From Treponema sp. (GTDB taxonomy: Bacteria > Spirochaetota > Spirochaetia > Treponematales > Breznakiellaceae), in NCBI GenBank assembly GCA_031281925.1, contig JAITES010000276.1, forward strand, positions 1 to 8,976: a DNA stretch of 8,976 nt. Reading direction: 5' to 3'. A model generated the notes under the pieces. That model made no database searches. It saw only the letters and a list, made by a program, of their open reading frames with translations, and was not told where the DNA came from. Positions within the stretch are counted from its first letter, which is position 1. Each line of letters opens with the position of its first letter. The position numbers and the translations under genes were made by a program. Shown here in pieces: positions 1 through 6,136 of this stretch.

Positions 1-1800
1 ATCCTTTTCCGTTTCACCGGTGAAGGCTCAAGCCGGCTGGCCCTGAATCCGGTTCTGGAAAAGATTCTCGGGCCCCGGGTGGAAAATTACGGCATCCTTT
101 TCCCCGCCGGGCAGCCGGACGCAGAAACGGTACAGGAGGATCCGCCCCTCCTTGCGGCCCCCGGCGTCCTGGCAGGTTTTATAGCCTATGTACGGGAAGA
201 TCCCCATTTTTTCAAAACCGAAGGAGAATTCCGCAAGCTGGTCTTTGAAAGGCTCTCCGGGATTTTTCCCGGTCTTTCCGTAGAATCCCTATATACGACG
301 GTTTTTCTGCTGGGCCTCCTCCGCCGGGCCGGAGGGGATCTCTATCCCGATGAAAAGCGGCTTTCCGCATTTGCCCTCCTTGAAGAAACAGACCGGAAGC
401 TCTACCTTGCCGCCGCGGCTTCCCTGGGGAAAAACCTCAAGACCGACGGCAGTTTTGAACCTGAGTATCTGTACCGCGGCAGAATACGTTCACTGGCGCT
501 GCTTTTGGATCGTTTTCTTTCTACGTTTGAGGAAGGGAGGCTCTACCCCCTCAAGACATTGAAACGCAAGTGGTTTATATGCGAAAGGGAAGCGGAAAAC
601 CGCAGGGAATTGCCCGGCTTTGACAGTATCCTCGACTCCCTTCTTGCGGCAGGGTTCCTCTGTTCGCAGGAATCGGGATTCCGGTTTTACAGGAATCGTA
701 CTGAAAAACCTGATGAGCGCATCGCCTTTGATTCTCCTTTTTCATTCGTGCTTTACCCCGGAGTCTCAATAGCAGATGCCCTGAAACTGGCTTCCTTCTG
801 CAGCATTGTCGAAAGCGGCCCGGTTTCCCGTTTTAAGCTTGACAGGGAATCTGTGCTCCGGGGTTTTAACCGGGGCATGGAAGCGGAAGCCATGATAGAA
901 CTTCTGGGCCGTCTTTCCGGGAACCGTCTGGACGAAAATCTCATCTGGAATCTTAAGGACTGGGAACGCCGCAGCGCGGAGGTTTCACTCTATCAGGGAG
1001 TGGTGCTCAGGCTTTCCGGAGAGCGGCAATATCTTGCGGAAACAGGGCCTCTGTCGTCCTTTGTGGCAAAGACACTGGCGCCGGGTATCTACCTTCTCCG
1101 GGAGGATCTTGAGGGAAGGGCGGGTATTGAGACCGCGGCGGAAGCCCTGGCAAAGGCCGGGGTAGATCTGGTTGCAGTCCCGGAAATTCAGACGGCGGAA
1201 CAGCAGGATCTGTCGCGGGAAATTTTTCCTTCCCTGGAGAACAGAATTCAGGATGCCGGAGAAGTGTCCCGCGGCGAAGCCGTGCAGGCGCTTCCCCTGC
1301 AGAACGGAGAAAAGGGAGAAAAGATAAAGGAAAAGTACCGGTATTCCCTGGAGTGTAAAAAATTTCCCGAGGAACAGCGGGAAGAACTCTTAAAGAGGAT
1401 AGAGCGGAAGCTTATCATCAATGAATCCCAGCTTTCGAAGGCACATTTCAAGCCGGAAAAAAACGAGGCCCGCGGTCTTGACTATGCGGGCAAGGCAAAT
1501 ATCCTGAAGCAGGCTATTGCCTCGGGGGCTCTGGTCGAAGTAACCTGGCCTCATCCTGAATTCGGGATCAGCAAAACCCTCGGTTTTCCCGAGGCTCTTG
1601 AAAAATCCGGCAGCGATAGTGTGCTGGTACTTAAGCCCCACAGCGGTTCCGGGGGGGAACCGGGCGGAGAAACTTCCGGCACAGCCCGGTTTGCCCGGAC
1701 TCAGGCGGGGGATCCCCGCGGCGGCTCTGAATCCTTGAGGATTCCCATTGCGAAGATCAGCCTTTTAAGGCGGATAAAAAAATCAATTTATTCCGATTAA
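1..1800 (+). CDS. Helicase-associated (XPB/Ssl2 N-terminal-like) domain protein, 5' partial
   Basis: The frame is open from the first base, so the true start lies upstream. The GTG at 79 is in frame but is probably internal, because the preceding 26 codons read as normal protein. The visible 599 residues resemble bacterial helicase-associated domain proteins (Helicase_C_3, the N-terminal part of XPB/Ssl2 helicases). The region encoded at about 718-1190 shows the family pattern: a strand-rich FVLYPG segment, a short helical array, a NLKDWERR helix, and an LAPGIYLL strand. The segment encoded at about 1500-1790 looks like a WYL-type beta fold (ALVEVTW ... LVLKP ... LRIPIAKISLLRRI), interrupted by a Gly/Ser/Arg-rich, probably disordered insert at about 1640-1735. 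No Walker motifs are visible, so this part has no ATPase core. In other bacteria such proteins can lie beside an XPB-like helicase; whether one lies upstream cannot be seen. The role is unknown, perhaps nucleic-acid binding. Family assignment is by pattern recognition only. Confidence 0.65.
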   Translation: MLFRFTGEGSSRLALNPVLEKILGPRVENYGILFPAGQPDAETVQEDPPLLAAPGVLAGFIAYVREDPHFFKTEGEFRKLVFERLSGIFPGLSVESLYTTVFLLGLLRRAGGDLYPDEKRLSAFALLEETDRKLYLAAAASLGKNLKTDGSFEPEYLYRGRIRSLALLLDRFLSTFEEGRLYPLKTLKRKWFICEREAENRRELPGFDSILDSLLAAGFLCSQESGFRFYRNRTEKPDERIAFDSPFSFVLYPGVSIADALKLASFCSIVESGPVSRFKLDRESVLRGFNRGMEAEAMIELLGRLSGNRLDENLIWNLKDWERRSAEVSLYQGVVLRLSGERQYLAETGPLSSFVAKTLAPGIYLLREDLEGRAGIETAAEALAKAGVDLVAVPEIQTAEQQDLSREIFPSLENRIQDAGEVSRGEAVQALPLQNGEKGEKIKEKYRYSLECKKFPEEQREELLKRIERKLIINESQLSKAHFKPEKNEARGLDYAGKANILKQAIASGALVEVTWPHPEFGISKTLGFPEALEKSGSDSVLVLKPHSGSGGEPGGETSGTARFARTQAGDPRGGSESLRIPIAKISLLRRIKKSIYSD

Positions 1801-1803
1801 TAT

Positions 1804-1807
1804 GGAG
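1804..1807 (+). promoter_or_regulatory. RBS that decides the start of the NYN gene
   Basis: GGAG lies 6 nt upstream of the ATG at 1814. The earlier in-frame ATG at 1802 overlaps this motif and has only AT-rich sequence before it. This favours the 264-residue start. Confidence 0.65.
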
Positions 1808-1813
1808 TATAGT

Positions 1814-2608
1814 ATGCCATTATTACCTTTTTCGAATTCAAATTCCCAGGTTGAATTAAGCCAGATGAAACTTGCGGTGCTTATCGACGCCGATAATACC
1901 CGGCCGGCCATAATCGAAGGTCTTCTTGATGAGGTTGCCAAATACGGTGTCGCCAGCGTCAAACGGATCTACGGAGACTGGACAAGCACCAATCTCCGCT
2001 CCTGGAAGGATAGACTTCTTGAATATGCCATACAGCCGATTCAGCAGTTTTCCTACACGACAGGAAAGAATGCCACGGATTCCGCCATGATCATTGACGC
2101 CATGGATCTTTTGTACAGCGAAAAGCTGGACGGTTTCTGCATTGTTTCAAGCGATTCCGATTTTACCCGGCTTGCGGCCCGTCTCCGGGAGAGCGGCCGG
2201 ACGGTGTACGGCTTTGGGGAAAAGAAGACGCCCCGGGCCTTTGTTTCGGTCTGCGACAAATTTGTCTACACAGAGATCCTTCAGGATCAGCAGGATCTCA
2301 ATTCCCTGGACGAAGCGGATGAGGACAGGCCCGCGGTAAAGGCCCGCAGGGACTTCAAGGTGGATCGAAAGCTTCTCAAACTCCTGCGGGACTCGGTAGA
2401 GGATCTTGCCGACGAGTCGGGCTGGGCATACCTTGGAGGTATCGGACAAAAGATAAGCCTTAGATCCAGCGAGTTCGATCCCCGGAACTACGGTTTCAAA
2501 AAACTGGGAGATCTCTTCCGCGCGGTAAGCCAGTTTGAAATCGAGGAGCGCCCCCAGGAAAACGGCACCGGACGGCAGGTGTATATCCGCTGGAGAAAAC
2601 GGAAATGA
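1814..2608 (+). CDS. NYN-domain (LabA/DUF88-like) predicted RNase with C-terminal OST-HTH/LOTUS domain
   Basis: The protein has 264 residues from the ATG at 1814. Residues about 18-155 form an NYN (PIN-like, LabA/DUF88) domain. The metal-binding acidic residues of this fold are present: D25 and D27 with N28 in LIDADN, D89 in KNATDSAMIIDA with D95 nearby, and D114/D116 in SSDSDF. Such domains are predicted or shown metal-dependent ribonucleases. Residues about 155-180 are an acidic and basic linker. Residues about 183-264 match an OST-HTH/LOTUS winged-helix RNA-binding domain, with a LLKLLRDSVEDL helix, a YLGGIGQKI turn, and the GFKKLGDLF signature. This two-domain layout is common in bacteria, and the natural substrate is generally unknown. 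The gene follows its upstream neighbour by 13 nt and overlaps sdaAB by ATGA, suggesting cotranscription and translational coupling. A cytoplasmic RNase or RNA-binding regulator is the likely role; the target RNA cannot be inferred. Confidence 0.9.
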   Translation: MPLLPFSNSNSQVELSQMKLAVLIDADNTRPAIIEGLLDEVAKYGVASVKRIYGDWTSTNLRSWKDRLLEYAIQPIQQFSYTTGKNATDSAMIIDAMDLLYSEKLDGFCIVSSDSDFTRLAARLRESGRTVYGFGEKKTPRAFVSVCDKFVYTEILQDQQDLNSLDEADEDRPAVKARRDFKVDRKLLKLLRDSVEDLADESGWAYLGGIGQKISLRSSEFDPRNYGFKKLGDLFRAVSQFEIEERPQENGTGRQVYIRWRKRK

Positions 2609-3273
2609 ATGTATTCAACATCATCGGCCCCGTGATGATAGGCCCCTCCAGTTCCCATACGGCGGGAGCCGCGCGCATCGGCAGGGTTGCATGGAAGATT
2701 CTGGGAGAGGATGTTGCAAAGGCCGAAATAGGTCTCGCCGGTTCCTTTGCCCAGACAGGCCGCGGCCACGGCACCGACAGGGCTATTATTGCGGGGCTCC
2801 TCGGCATGTTTCCCGATGATGAACGTATCCCCGACAGTATTTCCATTGCCAAAGAGAAGGGCCTTGAATATGTTATTTCGGAGATCAGAATTCCCAAAGC
2901 ACACCCCAACACCGCGCGGCTTCATTTAACGGGGACAAGCGGACGTGAGTGCGCTGTCCAGGGAGCCTCGGTAGGGGGCGGCAACATTCTTATTACCAGC
3001 GTGAATGAGACGGAAACTTCCTTTACCGGCGCTTCCGACACTCTTATTATCGCCCATCAGGATACTCCCGGTGTCATTGCCGAAGTTGCAACGCTTATGG
3101 CCTGGCATGGGATCAACATAGGCAATTTCAGACTGTCCCGGCCCCAGAAGGGTTTCCAGGCGGTAATGACCGTGGAAATAGACGGTACCCTGGAAAAAGC
3201 GGTGACAGGAAAACTGCAGTCCCTGCCCCATATCGACAGTGTGGTATACCTTAAGGCAATTCAGGGCGATTAA
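2605..3273 (+). CDS. sdaAB: L-serine dehydratase, iron-sulfur-dependent, beta subunit
   Basis: This 222-residue protein is the beta subunit of the two-subunit [4Fe-4S] L-serine ammonia-lyase, which converts L-serine to pyruvate and ammonia in the cytoplasm. The N-terminal region carries the family signature GPSSSHTAG at residues 13-21, followed by GSFAQTGRGHGTDRA, KAHPNTARL and the glycine-rich ASVGGGNI. Residues about 145-220 form an ACT domain (TLIIAHQDTPGVIAEVA, then GINIGNFRLSR). ACT domains in these enzymes are associated with subunit contacts or ligand control. Length is normal for the split Bacillus/Clostridium-type enzyme. The ATG overlaps the NYN gene's TGA (ATGA). A GGAG at 2592-2595, 9 nt upstream, provides the RBS. 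The alpha subunit follows after 10 nt. The gene appears intact. Confidence 0.96.
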   Translation: MNVFNIIGPVMIGPSSSHTAGAARIGRVAWKILGEDVAKAEIGLAGSFAQTGRGHGTDRAIIAGLLGMFPDDERIPDSISIAKEKGLEYVISEIRIPKAHPNTARLHLTGTSGRECAVQGASVGGGNILITSVNETETSFTGASDTLIIAHQDTPGVIAEVATLMAWHGINIGNFRLSRPQKGFQAVMTVEIDGTLEKAVTGKLQSLPHIDSVVYLKAIQGD

Positions 3274-3277
3274 GGAG
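3274..3277 (+). promoter_or_regulatory. RBS supporting a TTG start for sdaAA
   Basis: GGAG, within AAGGAGAG directly after the sdaAB stop codon, lies 6 nt before the TTG at 3284. The only upstream in-frame alternative is GTG at 3239. It lies inside sdaAB, has no comparable motif, and would add 15 residues not typical of the family. Confidence 0.75.
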
Positions 3278-3283
3278 AGAGAC

Positions 3284-4156
3284 TTGATTGAGTATCATTC
3301 CATTGCAGAATTGGTAAAGCTGGCCGAAGAAAAAAAGTGCAGAATCTCCGATGTGGTATTGGAAGATCAGGCTGCGGCCATGGAAAAAACGGCGGAGGAA
3401 CTGTCCGCCATGATGAAAATCAATCTTGATGTAATGAAAAATGCCGCCGAAAAAGGAAAAGAAGAAGGAATCCGTTCGCGTTCCGGTCTTTCGGGAGGCG
3501 ACGGCTTCCGGATGGCCTCCCGTGCGGAGGGGGAGAGTCTTTCCGGCCCGTTCTGCGCAAAGGCCCTTGCACGGGCAATTTCCATTGCGGAGTTCAATGC
3601 GGCAATGGGAAAGATAGTAGCCGCCCCGACTGCAGGTTCCTGCGGAATCCTCCCCGCGGCCATACTCACCATGATGGAGGAAAAAAATTCAGGCGAAGAA
3701 GACGCGCTGATGGCCCTCTTTACCGCAGGAGCCATGGGTATGGTCATTGCCAACGAGGCAAGCCTTGCCGGAGCCGAAGGAGGCTGCATGGCGGAATGTG
3801 GAAGCGCGGCGGCAATCGCCGCTGCAGCCCTGACGGAGATGTCAGGCGGCAGTCCCTCCATGGCTGCGGAGGCCTTTGCCATGGCTTTGAAGAATCAGCT
3901 TGGCCTGGTTTGCGATCCTGTTGCCGGACTCGTGGAAGTTCCCTGCATCAAGCGGAACGCCGGAGGGATCATGTGCGCCCTGGGAGCCGCGGAAATGGCC
4001 CTGGCAGGCATAAAAAGCGTCATTCCTGCCGATGAAGTGATTCTCGCCATGAAAGAAATCGGCGACAGCCTCTCCCAGGCGCTCAGGGAAACGGCCCAGG
4101 GCGGCCTTGCGGTAACGCCCACCGGACTTGCGTTAAAGCAGAAGATATTCGGATAG
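3284..4156 (+). CDS. sdaAA: L-serine dehydratase, iron-sulfur-dependent, alpha subunit
   Basis: This catalytic subunit of L-serine dehydratase has 290 residues from a TTG start, close to the roughly 300 residues usual for SdaAA. Visible family motifs are SRSGLSGGDGFRM, the PTAGSCGILP loop at 115-124, EGGCMAECGSAAA at about 165-177, and CDPVAGLVEVPCIKRNAGG from residue 210. C172, C210 and C221 are the likely three cysteine ligands of the [4Fe-4S] cluster. The 11-residue gap between the last two agrees with that between the ligands of the Legionella enzyme (C385 and C396). The cluster binds and activates serine directly, with no pyridoxal phosphate. The gene lies 10 nt behind sdaAB and ends 20 nt before an intrinsic terminator, so it closes the operon. 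The rare TTG codon with a strong RBS may tune the subunit ratio; that is inference. Confidence 0.95.
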   Translation: MIEYHSIAELVKLAEEKKCRISDVVLEDQAAAMEKTAEELSAMMKINLDVMKNAAEKGKEEGIRSRSGLSGGDGFRMASRAEGESLSGPFCAKALARAISIAEFNAAMGKIVAAPTAGSCGILPAAILTMMEEKNSGEEDALMALFTAGAMGMVIANEASLAGAEGGCMAECGSAAAIAAAALTEMSGGSPSMAAEAFAMALKNQLGLVCDPVAGLVEVPCIKRNAGGIMCALGAAEMALAGIKSVIPADEVILAMKEIGDSLSQALRETAQGGLAVTPTGLALKQKIFG

Positions 4157-4176
4157 ACCGCGTTTTATACGGGAAG

Positions 4177-4197
4177 AACCGGGGCCCGGTTATTTTT
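4177..4197 (+). terminator. Intrinsic terminator of the sda operon
   Basis: A perfect 6-bp stem, AACCGG/CCGGTT, with a 3-nt GGC loop spans 4177-4191. It is followed by ATTTTT on the + strand, 20 nt after the sdaAA stop. The stem overlaps the stop codon of the opposing small gene. On the - strand no T-run follows, so termination is expected in one direction only. Confidence 0.75.
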
Positions 4198-4414
4198 CCG
4201 GTTTTGAACCGATCAGGGTAAAGCTCAGGCCGCACTGGTAGCGTTCGCCGCTTGTCGGGTTTGTGATCTTGTCCGAGGCATAGTAGCCTACCGATCCGGT
4301 GGAAAAGTCTTTTGCCTGGGCAATGAGGGTGGACCATTCCCTGCCTTCGCTGTCCTTGATGGAAATTTGAAGAAATTTCGGGGCGCTGGGATCCCGTTTC
4401 GCAGGTTCGCTCAT
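4190..4414 (-). CDS. Small conserved-looking hypothetical protein, 74 aa
   Basis: I do not recognise this family. The protein begins MSEPAKRDPSAPKF and is soluble-looking: it has no hydrophobic segment or signal peptide, and a single cysteine in YQCG. The body alternates short beta-type stretches (FLQISIKD, WSTLIAQAK, VGYYAS, YQCGLSFTLIG) with turns rich in Gly, Ser and Asp, which suggests a compact beta fold. The start at 4414 is chosen because AAGGAG (4422-4427, read on the - strand) lies 7 nt upstream; an in-frame start at 4444 has no such motif. A well-placed sigma70-like promoter lies further upstream. Its stop codon sits inside the sda terminator stem. It is divergent from the pseudophosphatase gene. 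The RBS, promoter and protein-like composition make it credible as a real gene despite its size. Confidence 0.75.
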   Translation of the reverse strand: MSEPAKRDPSAPKFLQISIKDSEGREWSTLIAQAKDFSTGSVGYYASDKITNPTSGERYQCGLSFTLIGSKPEK

Positions 4415-4421
4415 GGTAAGA

Positions 4422-4427
4422 CTCCTT
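4422..4427 (-). promoter_or_regulatory. RBS of the 74-aa gene
   Basis: On the - strand a perfect AAGGAG core lies 7 nt before the ATG ending at 4414. It is the strongest Shine-Dalgarno match noted in the window. It fixes the start and supports the small gene as real. Confidence 0.75.
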
Positions 4428-4439
4428 GTTTTACTCAAG

Positions 4440-4473
4440 GCCATCCCAAAAACTACCGAGTTTTTAGAATGGC
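4440..4473. repeat. 34-nt interrupted inverted repeat in the divergent intergenic region
   Basis: GCCAT and AAAAACT are mirrored exactly by AGTTTTT and ATGGC around a centre at 4456/4457. The arms are separated by a 4-nt loop, with 3-nt unmatched stretches between the inner and outer arms. It lies between the divergent 74-aa and pseudophosphatase genes. In - strand RNA it would form a 7+5 bp hairpin in the 5' leader, 12 nt before the AAGGAG. As DNA it could instead be an operator. It is not a good terminator, because the inner stem is nearly all A/T. Confidence 0.7.
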
Positions 4474-4491
4474 TCGTTTCATATAGTTTTA

Positions 4492-4520
4492 AGAATAGAG
4501 CCCCGGAGAATACGGGTCAA
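4492..4520 (-). promoter_or_regulatory. Sigma70-like promoter for the 74-aa gene
   Basis: Read on the - strand, TTGACC (4515-4520, five of six consensus bases) is followed after exactly 17 nt by TATTCT (4492-4497, four of six). The predicted start is near 4485. This gives a leader of about 70 nt that contains the whole inverted repeat. Matches of this quality are expected by chance now and then, but position and orientation are right. Confidence 0.5.
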
Positions 4521-4536
4521 GTGTAAGGGAGGCGTA

Positions 4537-5505
4537 ATGAAGAATCTTTTGCAAAAGAGTCGTTTTCCGTGTATTCAACTGGTAACAGCAACATTTGCTT
4601 CTTTTTTGCTCGGTTTTTGCAGTTCCACGCCTCCCGCTTCCCCTCCGCCCGAAGAGGAGGAGCACATTGTCCGGGCCCGGACAATCGCGGTTCAGGAGAC
4701 CCCGGCTGCCGGTGATGCCCTTGCCGAATCTATGGTTTCACAAGAGGATCGGCTCCTCATGGAGGCCGAATTCAAAAAACTCGTTAAGTCCGAAAGGCGG
4801 CGGGATTACCCAAGCGATGCGGCTTTTGCCAATTTCCGGGAAGTGAAACTGGGTTCCATGGCCTCCGGGATTCTCTACCGGAGCTGCCACCCCGCGCTGG
4901 AGGACACCCGTTCTCCCTATGCGGCGCGTCTTGCCGAACAGGCCAGGGTCGGTTCTATCATAGATCTTGCCGACAGCTCTGAGGAAATGGCCCTCAAGGC
5001 GAGTGTAATTCCCTGGTATCAGAGTTTTATCACTCAGGGAAACAGTATCGCTGTGGTCACGGATTTGGACTATGACAGCCAATACAACCGGGCAAAGATA
5101 CAGGAGGTTTTACGCTTCATGCTGAGTCATAAAAAACCATTCCTGCTGCACTGCGTGGATGGAACCGGGGGCAACGCCTTCATTGTAATGATTCTGGCGG
5201 CCCTGATGGACTCAGGCCGGGAAGAGATAATAGACGACTATATGCAGAGCTATGTAAACTACTATGGCTTTGACAAGACCGAAGACAGGTACAGGCTCAT
5301 CTCGTATGCGGGGGAAGAGATGATCGCCCTGATCTGCGGCGAAGCTTCCAAAGGGGAGCCTTCCCTGCGCCCTTCCCCGGCTGGGGATACAGGCCCGGCG
5401 CCCGGTCTGCGGGAAAGGGCGGAACGCTACCTTAAGGAAAAGATACGGATGAGTCCCGGCGAGATTGACTCTCTTAGGCGTCTTTTGGCAGGACAGCAGC
5501 CTTAA
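4537..5505 (+). CDS. Exported tyrosine phosphatase-family protein, predicted pseudophosphatase
   Basis: This 322-residue protein starts with a basic N-terminus and a hydrophobic stretch (residues about 14-27) ending LLGFC, then a Ser/Pro/Glu-rich linker. That suggests export, possibly as a lipoprotein anchored at C28, although Phe just before the cysteine is a poor lipobox. Residues about 98-290 match the bacterial tyrosine-protein phosphatase (dual-specificity-like) fold: ANFREVKLGSM, ILYRSCHP, SIIDLADSSEE, FLLHCVDGTGG, and the DDYMQSYVNYYGF helix. The C-terminal LKEKIRMSPGEIDSLRRLL helix is also typical of the family. The P-loop C206 is present, but the CX5R arginine is Gly212 (HCVDGTGGN instead of HCxxGxxR), so phosphatase activity is unlikely. 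The frame is intact, with no sign of decay. The RBS is AGGGAGG ending 4 nt before the ATG. A possible -10, TATAGT at 4482-4487, lacks a good -35. The last 32 nt overlap the convergent rlmE. Confidence 0.82.
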   Translation: MKNLLQKSRFPCIQLVTATFASFLLGFCSSTPPASPPPEEEEHIVRARTIAVQETPAAGDALAESMVSQEDRLLMEAEFKKLVKSERRRDYPSDAAFANFREVKLGSMASGILYRSCHPALEDTRSPYAARLAEQARVGSIIDLADSSEEMALKASVIPWYQSFITQGNSIAVVTDLDYDSQYNRAKIQEVLRFMLSHKKPFLLHCVDGTGGNAFIVMILAALMDSGREEIIDDYMQSYVNYYGFDKTEDRYRLISYAGEEMIALICGEASKGEPSLRPSPAGDTGPAPGLRERAERYLKEKIRMSPGEIDSLRRLLAGQQP

Positions 5506-6109
5506 ACTTCATGCCCACAAAGTAGGTTTCAAAGGAATTGCTCCGGCAGGCCTGGGGTTTGAAGGCTTTTGCGCTTTCAAAACCCTGCTGAATCCGTTTG
5601 AGCAGGGCGGCGCTCTCTCCGCCCTGGAAGATCTTGAGGATAAGCATTCCCCCTCTGCGGAGGAACTGCTCTCCGTAGTCAAGGGCGGTTTCCGCCAGAG
5701 CCAGGGAACGAAGGGTGTCCAGGCTGCGGTTTCCCGAGGTTGCCGGCGCCGCATCGCTCATCACAAGGTCAAAGGGGCCGCGTGCCCGGATTGCCTCCCG
5801 GATGCCCGGATCCGTCATGTCTCCCTGTAAAAAACTAAAGTTTCCCCCTTCAAAAAGGCCCCTGTCAAAGTCTCTGGAAAGGGGTGAAAGATCCACCGCG
5901 GTAAGATCAGGAGCGGGGCTCTTCCTCAGGGCATAGAGACTCCATGAACCGGGGGCCGCCCCGAGATCCAGAATCTTTCTCCTTCCCCTTGAAGGCCGGA
6001 AGAGGCCGAATTTTTCATCCATTTCCTTGAGCTTATAGACGGAACGGGCCGGGTAGGCTTCTTTTTGGGCCTTTTGAGACCAGAAATCCGGTTTGTCGTA
6101 ACTTCCCAT
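5474..6109 (-). CDS. rlmE: 23S rRNA (uridine-2'-O-)-methyltransferase, RlmE/RrmJ/FtsJ family
   Basis: This 211-residue, SAM-dependent Rossmann-fold enzyme is the orthologue type of E. coli RrmJ (RlmE), which 2'-O-methylates U2552 in the 23S rRNA A-loop late in 50S assembly. The SAM-binding motif is ILDLGAAPGSWS (46-57). The catalytic K-D-K-E tetrad is recognisable as K26 (ARSVYKL), D119 (VMSDAAPATSG), K159 (LILKIFQGG) and E194 (NSFETYFV). The length is usual for the family. The ATG at 6109 is chosen over an upstream in-frame TTG at 6130 because AAGGA (6115-6119, - strand) precedes it by 5 nt. It is convergent with the pseudophosphatase gene, sharing 32 nt, and divergent from the prenyl synthase gene with only 27 nt between starts. 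It appears intact and is probably transcribed alone. Confidence 0.95.
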   Translation of the reverse strand: MGSYDKPDFWSQKAQKEAYPARSVYKLKEMDEKFGLFRPSRGRRKILDLGAAPGSWSLYALRKSPAPDLTAVDLSPLSRDFDRGLFEGGNFSFLQGDMTDPGIREAIRARGPFDLVMSDAAPATSGNRSLDTLRSLALAETALDYGEQFLRRGGMLILKIFQGGESAALLKRIQQGFESAKAFKPQACRSNSFETYFVGMKFKAAVLPKDA

Positions 6110-6131
6110 AACAATCCTTAACAGGTACAAT
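6103..6131 (+). promoter_or_regulatory. Candidate promoter for the prenyl synthase operon
   Basis: TTCCCA (6103-6108, four of six bases) is followed after 17 nt by TACAAT (6126-6131, five of six). The ATG at 6137 begins 5 nt after the -10, about where transcription should start, so the mRNA could be leaderless. The -35 overlaps the rlmE start codon. Confidence 0.4.
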
Positions 6132-6136
6132 CAGGT

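Noticed and set aside
79..1800. GTG at 79 as the true start of the first gene
   Set aside because: The frame is open back to base 1 with protein-like codons, and there is no convincing RBS at the right distance; the gene is treated as 5' partial.
2488..2925. Two long - strand open frames opposite sdaAB
   Set aside because: They overlap each other and a clear sdaAB gene, and have no family resemblance or start signal.
3367..3882. 171-residue - strand open frame opposite sdaAA
   Set aside because: An Ala/Ser/Pro-rich shadow of a certain gene, with no RBS or recognisable domain.
4440..4473. Inverted repeat as an intrinsic terminator
   Set aside because: The stem is A/T-rich and no gene on either strand ends just before it; the sda operon has its own terminator at 4177-4197.
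4459..4487. Full promoter for the pseudophosphatase gene (AGTTTT-17-TATAGT)
   Set aside because: The -10 is acceptable but the -35 barely matches and lies within the inverted repeat; mentioned only within the gene entry.
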